Program-made: the position numbers and the translations under genes
The notes under the pieces: generated by a model
Told to the model about the DNA's origin: nothing
Database searches by the model: none
The model's input: only the letters and a program-made list of their open reading frames with translations
Assembly: GCA_905205995.1 (NCBI GenBank)
Contig: CAJLFU010000006.1
Span: forward strand, 1 to 61,338
DNA from: an uncultured Haemophilus sp.
GTDB lineage: Bacteria > Pseudomonadota > Gammaproteobacteria > Enterobacterales > Pasteurellaceae
Direction: 5' to 3'
DNA length: 61,338 nucleotides
Shown here: in pieces, positions 1 through 7,918 of the stretch
Numbering within the stretch: the first letter of the stretch is position 1
Layout: the number at the start of each line of letters is the position of its first letter

Positions 1-1013
1 AGGATAAAGGTAATGATCGCGGCGGAAGATAATATGGTGAATAAAATCAATACGCTGCGTGCTGTCCAACGGCTAGCCAGTAAGCCATAGATTAGGGCGC
101 CACAAGTGCCACCTAATGAAATCATCATCCCTACGCTCACACTTTGCTCTGTCGTCATGCCTGCTTCTTTTAATAAGGCAGGCGTCCACGAGCTAATAAA
201 ATAGAAACTGAACATGATCGCAAAGAAAGCTGTCCAGATTAGCAAAGTGGAATGTAAGTATTTTTCGCTAAATAATTGGCTAATAGGCAATTTAGTCTTA
301 ATTTTTTCCATTTTTTCTGGAAGTTTCCAATCACCGTCTAAACCGATTCTTTTTGCGATTAAATTTAAGCGCACTTCTGCATTTTTAGGTTGTTTGGAGG
401 TGAGGAAGTCAATGGATTCCGGTAACCAAATAAATAAAACCACTAAAAGTAAACCGGTCAAGATAGCACCCGCTAAAAACACAGAACGCCAGCCATATTC
501 ACCTTGCAACATTACCGCGAACATACCGCCTAATACCGCTCCGATACCAAAACCTGCCGCATAGACACTGATCGCAAAGCTACGCCATTTACGAGAGGAG
601 TATTCGCTGGTGATCACGTTTGTGCCCACTAAAATACCGCCGACACCAAGACCGGTGATAACTCGCCAGAAACCGAGCCATTGATATTGTGAGATAAACG
701 CTGAGCCTAACATCCCGATAGCGGAGAGTGATACTGCCATTAATAACAATGGGCGGCGACCGATTTTATCGGCGAGTGGCGCGAGGAAAAGTGAGCCGGC
801 AGTCATCCCAAACAAGCCGGCACTTAATAAATAACCTAACTCAACCCCCGTGAGGCCAAATTCGCCACGAATGGCTGTTGCGGTGAAGGCGAGGGCTAAT
901 ACATCGAAGCCGTCAAGTAAATTCATGATGGCAGCCATGACCACTATCATCCATTGATAAGCCCCCATTGGGCTTTGTTCTATTTTGGCTCTAAGAGAAA
1001 GCGTTTCGGTCAT
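1..1013 (-). CDS. MFS transporter, aromatic acid:H+ symporter-like (3' end outside window)
   Basis: Reading leftwards from an ATG at 1013, an open frame runs off the window edge, giving about 337 residues of an inner-membrane transporter. The start reads MTETLSLRAKIEQ and is followed by alternating hydrophobic helices. An early LLDGFDVLALAF segment resembles the DGxD motif in helix 1 of the aromatic acid:H+ symporter branch of the major facilitator superfamily. The loop 2-3 signature LADKIGRRPLL is clear, and GLGVGGILVGTNVITSEY follows. The substrate cannot be read from sequence; small carboxylic or aromatic acids are typical of this branch. yhhQ lies directly upstream on the same strand, with only about 14 bases between them, so the two could be cotranscribed. 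Family assignment is firm, substrate is not. Confidence 0.85.
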   Translation of the reverse strand, partial: MTETLSLRAKIEQSPMGAYQWMIVVMAAIMNLLDGFDVLALAFTATAIRGEFGLTGVELGYLLSAGLFGMTAGSLFLAPLADKIGRRPLLLMAVSLSAIGMLGSAFISQYQWLGFWRVITGLGVGGILVGTNVITSEYSSRKWRSFAISVYAAGFGIGAVLGGMFAVMLQGEYGWRSVFLAGAILTGLLLVVLFIWLPESIDFLTSKQPKNAEVRLNLIAKRIGLDGDWKLPEKMEKIKTKLPISQLFSEKYLHSTLLIWTAFFAIMFSFYFISSWTPALLKEAGMTTEQSVSVGMMISLGGTCGALIYGLLASRWTARSVLILFTILSSAAIITFI

Positions 1014-1027
1014 TTTATTTCCTTAGG

Positions 1028-1735
1028 TTAAGCAAACTGGCGAGAGCTTGCGAGAGATTGAAGTTTACGTAAAATCATGTTGAGTACCACACCATAAGCG
1101 GGAACAAACAAGACAATACCGACAAATAATTTAAATAAGTAATCGACGAATCCAAGGCTAAACCAATGTTCTGCCATAAATGGATCACTACTTTTATAAA
1201 ACGCGACACAAAAGAACATAAAGGTATCCGCAAGGGAACCAAATGTCATCGAGCTGCTCGGGGCAATCCACCAAGTTTTTAATTGGCGTAAGCGGTTGAA
1301 TACTAACACATCTAATAATTGACCGAAAACATAAGCACAGAAACTCGCAAATGCAATACGGAAAACAAACATATTGAATTCACTTAATGCACCTAAGCCT
1401 TGATATTGTCCATCAGAGAAAACCACTGAAACAATATAACTCACGATAAGAGCGGGGAGCATCACGATAAAGATGATCCAACGTGCTTCTTTCGCCCCAA
1501 ATACACGCACCGTTAAATCAGTGGCTAAGAAAATGAATGGGAAAGTGAGTGTGCCCCATGTGCTGTGGAATGAAAAATCATCAGCAAAGCCAAGTGCGGT
1601 CAATTTTAAATTGATTTCAAAGGGGATTTGAACGAAATAGTTACTGGCTGTGATGATGAAGATGTGAAATAAGCTTAATAAAATTAAAGCAAAACGTTTT
1701 TGTTGATCATTGAAGATCGGAGTATTAATTTTCAT
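1028..1735 (-). CDS. yhhQ: Queuosine precursor transporter (YhhQ/QueT, VUT family)
   Basis: This 235-residue inner-membrane protein belongs to the YhhQ (vitamin uptake transporter, VUT) family, which imports queuosine precursors such as preQ0 and preQ1 for tRNA modification. The sequence has about six hydrophobic segments, the family-like stretch ADLTVRVFGAKEARWIIF near residue 72, and conserved polar residues in a FCAYVFGQLLDVLVF segment. The length matches the E. coli protein (about 220 residues). The ATG at 1735 is preceded by an AAGG ribosome site that is part of a candidate preQ1-I riboswitch, which strongly supports the substrate. A promoter-like TTGCAA/TATTAT pair lies upstream. Confidence 0.9.
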   Translation of the reverse strand: MKINTPIFNDQQKRFALILLSLFHIFIITASNYFVQIPFEINLKLTALGFADDFSFHSTWGTLTFPFIFLATDLTVRVFGAKEARWIIFIVMLPALIVSYIVSVVFSDGQYQGLGALSEFNMFVFRIAFASFCAYVFGQLLDVLVFNRLRQLKTWWIAPSSSMTFGSLADTFMFFCVAFYKSSDPFMAEHWFSLGFVDYLFKLFVGIVLFVPAYGVVLNMILRKLQSLASSRQFA

Positions 1736-1742
1736 TTTAAGA

Positions 1743-1778
1743 CCTTTTTAGTTAGTTAATCGGGGGTAGGGAACCCGA
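1743..1778 (-). promoter_or_regulatory. Candidate preQ1-I (type III-like) riboswitch in the yhhQ leader
   Basis: On the minus strand a TCGGG/CCCGA stem (1778-1774 with 1764-1760) encloses the loop TTCCCTACC. An A-rich tail follows and ends in AAGG, the ribosome-binding site of yhhQ. The loop CCT (1770-1768) can pair with AGG (1745-1743) to make the H-type pseudoknot typical of preQ1-I riboswitches, in which the Shine-Dalgarno itself is sequestered when ligand binds. The gene downstream transports queuosine precursors, so structure and function agree. Base pairing is seen directly; ligand binding is inference. Confidence 0.75.
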
Positions 1779-1814
1779 CATGAGAAATAAATCCGCCAAA
1801 TTGGCGAGCCGTGA

Positions 1815-1842
1815 ATAATACTAGAATTAATTGGGATTGCAA
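1815..1842 (-). promoter_or_regulatory. Promoter for yhhQ
   Basis: On the minus strand TTGCAA (1842-1837) is separated by 16 bases from TATTAT (1820-1815). This is a plausible sigma-70 promoter just upstream of the riboswitch-bearing leader. Confidence 0.5.
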
Positions 1843-1885
1843 GAAAGTGCGGTCAAAAAATGAGATATTTTATTTAAATTCAGTA

Positions 1886-1905
1886 AAAAATGATAAGAAT
1901 TGTTA
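1886..1905 (+). promoter_or_regulatory. Fur box upstream of the TonB-dependent receptor
   Basis: AAAAATGATAAGAATTGTTA matches the Fur consensus at most positions (about 13 of 19 by eye, with the TGATAA core intact). It lies about 75 bases before the receptor start, so iron repression of the receptor is expected. Binding is inferred. Confidence 0.65.
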
Positions 1906-1977
1906 TTTACACTAAAATTATATTGTACTAGAATTCTCGGGCATTATTTATTCCACATATGCCAGGAGAGCATTTCA

Positions 1978-4233
1978 ATGTATAAATCCAATCATTTAAA
2001 AACAACATCATTCTTCGCATTAAGTGCGTTAACCATCGCCCTTTTTTCAAACTATTCTCATGCAGAAGAGAAACTTGAGGAAATTAAAGTTACTGCGGAA
2101 GATCAGGTAAAACAATCACTTGGTTCTTCTCTTGTGACAGCAAAAGATTTAGAGAAACGTCCAGCGACCAATGATGTTTCTGAAGTATTACGTACCATGC
2201 CAGGTGTGAATTTGACGGGGAACTCATCTACAGGACAACGCGGAAATAAACGTCAAATTGATATTCGTGGTATGGGACCAGAAAATACATTGATTTTAGT
2301 GGATGGTAAACCAGTCACCTCTCGTAATGCAGAACGTTATGGGGTGCGTGGTGAACGTAACTCTCGTGGCGACAGCAACTGGGTGCCAGTTGAAGCGATT
2401 GAAAAAATTGAAGTATTACGTGGCCCTTCAGCAGCACGCTATGGTTCAGGTGCAATGGGTGGGGTGGTTAATATTATCACTAAACCGGTTACTAATGATT
2501 TACACGGTAGCTTAAGTTATTACACCAACCAACCAGAAGACAGCAAAGAAGGCGCAACGAACCGTGTCGGTTTTAATCTAAGCGGTGCGTTAATTAAAGA
2601 TGTATTGCAATTCCGTTTATATGGTAACTGGAACAAAACTCAAGCGGATGAAGTCGGTATTAATGGTGATCCTGCGATTGCTGGCCGTGAGGGTGTGCGT
2701 AATAAAGATATTAATGGCCGTTTAGTGTGGAATATCAATGAGAAAAATAAATTAACCTTGGATTCTGGTTTCAGTCGCCAAGGTAATATTTATAACGGTG
2801 ATACACAAAATAGCTCAGCAGGGCTTTACAATAATAAAAACTATCCTGAAACCAAAACGTTGGCAGGAAGCAAAGCTGAAACTGCTCGTTTATATCGTCA
2901 GAACTATGCTTTAACCTATGAAGGTAAATTCGACCATTTCGACAATAAAACCTATATTACTTTTGATAAAACTAAAAACAGCCGTTTACCAGAATATTTA
3001 GCAGGTGGTCCAGAGGGCAGTTATTCTAGTACATCAGCTTTTAGCGATTCTATTCTTAAAAATACGCGTTTTAGTTCTGAATTCTATATCCCATTTACCT
3101 TGGGTGTAGAGCATATGCTGACAGTTGGTTTTGAAGGTGCACATAGCAGTTTAGATGATGACGCTTCTATGACACAGTTACTTGGTGGACGACGAGATAA
3201 AAAGACTGGGAAGGTGCTTTATGATTTGAAAGAACGCCTACCAAGCGGTATCTCAAATGTACGAGGAGGTCATAGTAGTCAAACTGAATGGGCTGTATTT
3301 ATTGAAGATAATATTTCAGCAACCCAATCTACCATCCTAACGCCATCTTTACGTTATGATTACAACAGTTATTCTGGTTCTAATGTAAGCGGTGGATTAA
3401 ACTTCTTACAGAGTCTCAACGATGATTGGAGAATTAAAGGTGGGATTGCAAGAGCTTATAAAGCACCAAATCTTTATCAAACTAACCCAAATTACTTGCT
3501 ATTTACCTTAGGTCAAGGTTGTCCAACGAATGTACCAAATAATAAAACTTGTTATTTCCAAGGTAATAGCGACATTAAACCAGAAACCAGCTGGAATAAA
3601 GAAATCGGTATTGAATATGATAAAAACGGACTTCTTGCTTCTGTGGCTTACTTCCGTAATGATTATCGTAATAAAATCGTATCTGATGGTGAATTTATCG
3701 GTTTAACTAACTTAGGTAACTATGTGTATAAATGGGGTAATGCAAACCGCGCAGTGATTGAAGGTTTTGAAGGCAATCTGACATTACCATTAATCCAAGA
3801 TAAATTAAACTGGGTGAATAACTTCACTTATATGCATAAAACCAAAAATAAAGATACGGGTAACCCGCTTTCTATCGTACCGAAATATACCTTGAATTCA
3901 AGCTTAAGTTATCAAATTACAGATAGTTTGGATGCAATGTTAACTTATACGCAATACGGTAAACAAAAATCCCGTAAAAATCCGGAAAACCGTATGGAAA
4001 ATGGTAACAACAAGTACGTTAATCAGCTTGCTGGCTCAGAAGATATTGGTGGCTATGCAGTTTGGGGATTAAGTGCAGGTTATAATTGGAAAGATACAAT
4101 CAGCATTCGTGTTGGCGTAAGTAACTTATTTGATAAACGCATTTATCGTTCATCAAGCAGTACAAATTACAATGCTCATACTTATAACGAACCTGGTCGT
4201 GCCTATTACGCAACAGTTAAATATTCATTTTAA
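1978..4233 (+). CDS. TonB-dependent outer-membrane receptor, catecholate siderophore (FepA-like)
   Basis: This protein of about 751 residues is a TonB-dependent outer-membrane receptor. The chosen ATG at 1978 follows an AGGAGAG ribosome site and starts a signal peptide (MYKSN..., hydrophobic core, SHA cleavage region); a longer reading from 1900 has no ribosome site. The mature N-terminus EEKLEEIKVTAED contains a TonB-box-like segment. The plug domain carries IDIRGMGPENTLILVDGKPV and VEVLRGPSAARYGSGAMGGVVNIIT equivalents, and the protein ends in a beta-barrel with C-terminal F (TVKYSF). The overall pattern is nearest to ferric enterobactin or related catechol receptors. A Fur box lies upstream. 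No tonB, periplasmic binding protein or ABC permease is adjacent, so it is an orphan receptor. The siderophore is inferred. Confidence 0.88.
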   Translation: MYKSNHLKTTSFFALSALTIALFSNYSHAEEKLEEIKVTAEDQVKQSLGSSLVTAKDLEKRPATNDVSEVLRTMPGVNLTGNSSTGQRGNKRQIDIRGMGPENTLILVDGKPVTSRNAERYGVRGERNSRGDSNWVPVEAIEKIEVLRGPSAARYGSGAMGGVVNIITKPVTNDLHGSLSYYTNQPEDSKEGATNRVGFNLSGALIKDVLQFRLYGNWNKTQADEVGINGDPAIAGREGVRNKDINGRLVWNINEKNKLTLDSGFSRQGNIYNGDTQNSSAGLYNNKNYPETKTLAGSKAETARLYRQNYALTYEGKFDHFDNKTYITFDKTKNSRLPEYLAGGPEGSYSSTSAFSDSILKNTRFSSEFYIPFTLGVEHMLTVGFEGAHSSLDDDASMTQLLGGRRDKKTGKVLYDLKERLPSGISNVRGGHSSQTEWAVFIEDNISATQSTILTPSLRYDYNSYSGSNVSGGLNFLQSLNDDWRIKGGIARAYKAPNLYQTNPNYLLFTLGQGCPTNVPNNKTCYFQGNSDIKPETSWNKEIGIEYDKNGLLASVAYFRNDYRNKIVSDGEFIGLTNLGNYVYKWGNANRAVIEGFEGNLTLPLIQDKLNWVNNFTYMHKTKNKDTGNPLSIVPKYTLNSSLSYQITDSLDAMLTYTQYGKQKSRKNPENRMENGNNKYVNQLAGSEDIGGYAVWGLSAGYNWKDTISIRVGVSNLFDKRIYRSSSSTNYNAHTYNEPGRAYYATVKYSF

Positions 4234-4254
4234 TTGAGTGTTTAGAAATGATAG

Positions 4255-4288
4255 AAAAAAGTGCGGTCGATTTTGGCCGCACTTTTTT
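4255..4288 (+). terminator. Terminator made of an inverted uptake-sequence pair
   Basis: A GTGCGGTC...GGCCGCAC stem is flanked by A and T runs just after the receptor gene. The two arms are opposed Hin-type uptake sequences, a common Haemophilus arrangement. Confidence 0.8.
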
Positions 4289-4324
4289 ATTGATTGAATT
4301 TAGATAATAGTGAATTTCAGATAA

Positions 4325-4349
4325 TAAAAAACCCCGCATAGGCAGGGTT
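4325..4349 (-). terminator. Terminator of rpmE
   Basis: On the minus strand ACCCTGC, a CTAT loop and GCGGGGT are followed by a T run, just downstream of the rpmE stop. Confidence 0.85.
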
Positions 4350-4366
4350 CTTCACACAGATTCAAA

Positions 4367-4579
4367 TTATTTTGTACCTGGGATTTTGAAACGGCTGTTA
4401 AAGCGTTCAACACGACCACCAGTATCAACAACACGTTGTTTACCAGTGTAGAATGGGTGGCAGCTACCGCACACATCAAGGTTGATGTCTTTGCCTAAAG
4501 TTGAACGAGTTTTGATCACGTTACCGCAAGAACAAGTTGCAGTGATCTCTTTATATTCTGGATGAATACCTTGTTTCAT
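4367..4579 (-). CDS. rpmE: 50S ribosomal protein L31 (zinc-binding form)
   Basis: This 70-residue protein is a component of the large ribosomal subunit that bridges to the 30S head. The start MKQGIHPEY at 4579 follows a TGAGG ribosome site; a frame extension upstream adds four unlikely residues. It keeps the zinc ligands C16, C18, C37 and C40 (CSC and CGSC), so it is the zinc-containing, not the zinc-independent, paralogue. It sits alone between its own promoter and terminator. The leader is about 90 bases and GC-richer than its surroundings. Confidence 0.97.
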   Translation of the reverse strand: MKQGIHPEYKEITATCSCGNVIKTRSTLGKDINLDVCGSCHPFYTGKQRVVDTGGRVERFNSRFKIPGTK

Positions 4580-4676
4580 AGAAAACCTCAAATTGAAGCC
4601 ACGCCGCTATAAATGCTTTCCACTTACACCGCGTGAGTTAATAATCGCCGACAATCCGGCACCAAATAGACTGCGA

Positions 4677-4704
4677 ATTATACTGAAAAAATCAAATTGA
4701 TCAA
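4677..4704 (-). promoter_or_regulatory. Promoter for rpmE
   Basis: On the minus strand TTGATC (4704-4699), a 16-base spacer and a perfect TATAAT (4682-4677) precede a leader of about 90 bases that contains several inverted repeats. Confidence 0.7.
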
Positions 4705-4772
4705 GTGGTGTGCTTTAGTGATAGAATCATCGCAAAATTTTTGCTTATTTTTGACCGCACTTTAGGAAAGTT

Positions 4773-5891
4773 ATGTTAGCCCAATCCTCTGTTGATGCCC
4801 CTTTTGCCCATTCTGTTTTACAATGGTATGAAAAGTTTGGGCGGAAAAATTTGCCTTGGCAACAAAATAAAACCCTTTATGGTGTTTGGCTTTCCGAAGT
4901 GATGTTACAACAAACCCAAGTTTCTACCGTTATTCCTTATTTTGAGCGATTTATCAAAACCTTTCCTAATGTGACCGCACTTGCTAATGCATCACAAGAT
5001 GAAGTGTTACATCTGTGGACGGGACTAGGTTATTACGCCCGTGCAAGAAATTTACATAAAGCCGCTCAAACCATTAGAGATGAATATCAAGGCGAATTTC
5101 CTACACAATTTGAGCAAGTTTGGGCATTAACGGGCGTGGGGCGATCTACGGCAGGAGCAATCTTATCTTCTGTGCAAAATCAACCTTATCCGATTTTAGA
5201 CGGTAATGTGAAACGCGTCCTTTCTCGTTATTTTGCTGTAGAAGGTTGGCCTGGCGAGAAGAAAGTCGAAAATCAATTATGGCAGTTGAGTGAACAGGTT
5301 ACACCAACAACGAGAGTCGCTGAATTTAATCAAGCGATGATGGATATCGGTTCGGCTATTTGTACTCGAACAAAACCTAAATGCGATCTTTGTCCTCTAA
5401 GTAACGATTGTTTAGCCAATAAACTCGAAAAGTGGACAGAATTTCCTGGAAAGAAACCCAAAAAATCGTTGCCAGAAAAGCAGAGTTATTTTTTGATTTT
5501 ATCTCATCAAGGAAAAGTCTGGTTGGAACAGCGTGAAAGTAAAGGCTTATGGGGAGGCTTGTATTGCTTCCCTCAGTTTGATGATAAACAAACATTGCTG
5601 AATTTTCTGAACGAACAAGGGATTACCGAGTATCAAGAATGGGTGACTTTCCGTCATACATTTAGTCATTTTCATTTAGATATCCATCCTATTTATGTTG
5701 AAGTCGATCGAAAATTTGAAGATAGCGATCGTTCAGATTGGAAAAAATTGTCAGAAAAAGGAAAAGAATCTCAATCTGGTCTATTAAGTGCGGTCAAATA
5801 TTGGTATGATCCAACGTCACCTGAACAGATTGGGTTAGCTCAACCTGTGAAAAATTTATTAACGCAATTTGTAAGGAATTATTATGGCTAG
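4773..5891 (+). CDS. mutY: A/G-specific adenine glycosylase
   Basis: MutY removes adenine mispaired with 8-oxoguanine, acting in the oxidised-guanine repair pathway in the cytoplasm. The 372 residues show the catalytic Glu42 in SEVMLQQTQV, the helix-hairpin-helix LTGVGRSTAGAIL (about 119-131), catalytic Asp143 in ILDGNVKRVL, and a 4Fe-4S cluster loop with Cys197, Cys204, Cys207 and Cys213 in the standard 6-2-5 spacing. A C-terminal NUDIX-like 8-oxoG recognition domain follows. The start ATG follows an AGGAAAG ribosome site. Its end overlaps the start of yggX by 8 bases, as in the mutY-yggX-mltC operon of gamma-proteobacteria. Confidence 0.97.
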   Translation: MLAQSSVDAPFAHSVLQWYEKFGRKNLPWQQNKTLYGVWLSEVMLQQTQVSTVIPYFERFIKTFPNVTALANASQDEVLHLWTGLGYYARARNLHKAAQTIRDEYQGEFPTQFEQVWALTGVGRSTAGAILSSVQNQPYPILDGNVKRVLSRYFAVEGWPGEKKVENQLWQLSEQVTPTTRVAEFNQAMMDIGSAICTRTKPKCDLCPLSNDCLANKLEKWTEFPGKKPKKSLPEKQSYFLILSHQGKVWLEQRESKGLWGGLYCFPQFDDKQTLLNFLNEQGITEYQEWVTFRHTFSHFHLDIHPIYVEVDRKFEDSDRSDWKKLSEKGKESQSGLLSAVKYWYDPTSPEQIGLAQPVKNLLTQFVRNYYG

Positions 5892-6156
5892 AACTGTTTT
5901 TTGCGAATATTTGAAACAAGATGCGGAAGGGTTGGATTTTCAATTGTATCCCGGTGAATTAGGTAAACGTATTTTTAATTCAATTAGTAAACAAGCATGG
6001 GGCGAATGGATCAAAAAGCAAACCATGTTAGTGAACGAGAAAAAACTTAATATGATGAATGCCGAACATCGAAAATTATTAGAAGAAGAAATGGTGAATT
6101 TCTTATTTGAAGGCAAAGAAGTGCATATTGAAGGTTACGTTCCCCCATCTAAATAA
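5884..6156 (+). CDS. yggX: Fe(2+)-trafficking protein YggX
   Basis: This small 90-residue cytosolic protein is linked to iron trafficking and protection of Fe-S clusters from oxidation. The start MARTVFCEYLKQ contains the conserved Cys7. The length and the C-terminal EGYVPP motif match the family. It overlaps mutY, whose product carries an Fe-S cluster, and mltC follows 9 bases later, so the three are almost certainly one operon. Confidence 0.96.
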   Translation: MARTVFCEYLKQDAEGLDFQLYPGELGKRIFNSISKQAWGEWIKKQTMLVNEKKLNMMNAEHRKLLEEEMVNFLFEGKEVHIEGYVPPSK

Positions 6157-6165
6157 CAAAAGATT

Positions 6166-7245
6166 ATGAAAAAGTATTTATTATTGGCGCTACTTCCGCT
6201 TTTATATGCGTGTAGCGACTCGCCAAGCCATCGACGTGGTGTTAATTATGACGAAGTGTTTGCAAAAGACACGCAAGGTTTAGATATTTTAACGGGGCAA
6301 TTCTCTCACAATATCGATCGTATTTGGGGGGTGAATGAGCTTTTAGTGGCAAGCCGTAAAGACTATGTGAAATATACAGACTCTTTCTATACGCGTAGCC
6401 ACGTAAGCTTTGATGAAGGTTCGATCATCATTGAAACACAAAAAGATCTTAATCGGTTACATAATGCGATTGTGCATACCTTATTAATGGGTTCAGATGC
6501 AAAAGGGATCGACTTATTTGCTTCTGGTGATGTGCCGATCAGTACACGTCCTTTCTTACTAGGTCAGGTGGTGGACAATAATGGCCAACAAATTGCTAAC
6601 CAAGTTATTGCAAGCAACTTTGCTACCTATTTAATCCAAAATAAATTGCAAACTCGCCGTTTACAAAATGGTAATACCGTGCAATTTGTCGTGATCTCGA
6701 TGATTGCGAACCACGTTGAAGTGCGTGCACAAAAATATCTTCCATTGGTACGTAAAGCCGCAGAGCGTTATGGTATTGATGAAAGCTTGATCTTAGGTAT
6801 TATGCAAACAGAATCTAGCTTCAACCCGTATGCAATCAGTTATGCAAATGCAATCGGCTTAATGCAAGTCGTGCCAAGTACGGCAGGTCGTGATATTTTT
6901 GCCATGAAAGGTAAGGGTGGACAACCGTCAGCACGTTACTTATATGATCCAGCCAACAATATTGATGCAGGTGTGGCTTATTTATGGATTCTACAAAATC
7001 AATATTTAGACGGTATCACCAATCCAACTTCTAAACGCTTTGCGATGATTTCTGCTTATAACAGTGGAGCTGGCGCGGTATTGCGTGTGTTTGATAGTGA
7101 TAAAGATGAGGCGATTTATAAAATCAACCAGATGTATCCTGAACAGGTATATCGCATCTTAACCACAGCGCATCCATCGTCACAAGCAAGAAACTACTTG
7201 TTGAAAGTGGATGCTGCTCAGAAGAAATTCCGTGTAAGACGATAA
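6166..7245 (+). CDS. mltC: Membrane-bound lytic murein transglycosylase C
   Basis: MltC is an outer-membrane lipoprotein that cleaves peptidoglycan to 1,6-anhydromuropeptides. The N-terminus MKKYLLLALLPLLYAC is a lipoprotein signal with lipidated Cys16. An N-terminal domain of about 160 residues is followed by a goose-type SLT domain, with catalytic Glu216 in MQTESSFNP and the downstream YANAIGLMQVVPSTAG and AYNSGAGAV motifs. At 359 residues it has full family length. It is the last gene of the mutY operon and is followed by a strong terminator. Confidence 0.96.
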   Translation: MKKYLLLALLPLLYACSDSPSHRRGVNYDEVFAKDTQGLDILTGQFSHNIDRIWGVNELLVASRKDYVKYTDSFYTRSHVSFDEGSIIIETQKDLNRLHNAIVHTLLMGSDAKGIDLFASGDVPISTRPFLLGQVVDNNGQQIANQVIASNFATYLIQNKLQTRRLQNGNTVQFVVISMIANHVEVRAQKYLPLVRKAAERYGIDESLILGIMQTESSFNPYAISYANAIGLMQVVPSTAGRDIFAMKGKGGQPSARYLYDPANNIDAGVAYLWILQNQYLDGITNPTSKRFAMISAYNSGAGAVLRVFDSDKDEAIYKINQMYPEQVYRILTTAHPSSQARNYLLKVDAAQKKFRVRR

Positions 7246-7262
7246 TTTCAGCGATTAAATAC

Positions 7263-7300
7263 AATGCCCGAAAGACTTTTCTCTCGGGCATTATTTTTTC
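7263..7300 (+). terminator. Terminator of mutY-yggX-mltC
   Basis: AATGCCCGA and TCGGGCATT arms are followed by a T run right after mltC. Confidence 0.85.
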
Positions 7301-7413
7301 TATAAAGTGCGGTTATTTTTAATTGAGTTTTTCAAAATACGTTCTTTTTATAGACGTTTTGGTTATTAACCATTCAAACACACTAAATTTTTCACTTTTT
7401 TTGAATTTAGTTG

Positions 7414-7442
7414 TTGACCGATACCCGAAAAAATAGTTTAAT
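7414..7442 (+). promoter_or_regulatory. Promoter of the tRNA-Phe/tRNA-Asn unit
   Basis: TTGACC (7414-7419), a 17-base spacer and TTTAAT (7437-7442) are followed by a GC-rich discriminator-like ACGCTCCG, typical of stable-RNA promoters. Confidence 0.65.
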
Positions 7443-7478
7443 ACGCTCCGTTGTCAGGCAGTAGCCAATAACGATAAC

Positions 7479-7554
7479 GCCTCGATAGCTCAGTCGGTAG
7501 AGCAGGGGATTGAAAATCCCCGTGTCGGTGGTTCGATTCCGCCTCGAGGCACCA
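7479..7554 (+). tRNA. tRNA-Phe (GAA)
   Basis: This 76-base tRNA has encoded CCA, anticodon GAA in GGGGATTGAAAATCCCC, and a T arm with GGTTCGATTCC. The acceptor stem GCCTCGA pairs with TCGAGGC. It is closely similar to enterobacterial tRNA-Phe. Confidence 0.98.
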
Positions 7555-7556
7555 TT

Positions 7557-7632
7557 TCCTCCTTAGTTCAGTCGGTAGAACGGTGGACTGTTAATCCATA
7601 TGTCGCAGGTTCGAGTCCCGCAGGAGGAGCCA
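7557..7632 (+). tRNA. tRNA-Asn (GTT)
   Basis: This 76-base tRNA has encoded CCA and anticodon GTT in GGACTGTTAATCC. The T arm is GGTTCGAGTCC, and the acceptor stem TCCTCCT pairs with AGGAGGA. It starts only two bases after tRNA-Phe, so the two are cotranscribed. Confidence 0.98.
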
Positions 7633-7642
7633 AATTCTAAGA

Positions 7643-7671
7643 AGCCGCTAAAGAAATTTAGCGGCTTTTTG
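7643..7671 (+). terminator. Terminator of the tRNA pair
   Basis: AGCCGCTAAA, a GAAA-type loop and TTTAGCGGCT are followed by T residues. The remaining roughly 245 bases to sdaC show only an uptake sequence near 7735 and AT-rich promoter-like sequence. Confidence 0.88.
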
Positions 7672-7918
7672 CTTTTCAGAATTCAATCACTATTTTGTTA
7701 TTTTTTCTCTCTAAAATTGGCTCAAATTTTGCACCGCACTTTTTTGATCTAGATAAATATTTATTTAAAAAACGTATATAAAACTGTTAGCCCGATCACA
7801 TTTTCTTATGTTGTACTTTGCACCCAATTTAAAACCTTCTCATAATGCAGCCACTAATTTAATGAATGAATAGTCATTAAATAAACGATTTTATAATTTT
7901 AACTTTAGAGGGTAATTT

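Noticed and set aside
214..564. Plus-strand open frame over the partial MFS gene
   Set aside because: It lies antisense to a clear transporter reading frame with family motifs and has no domain of its own.
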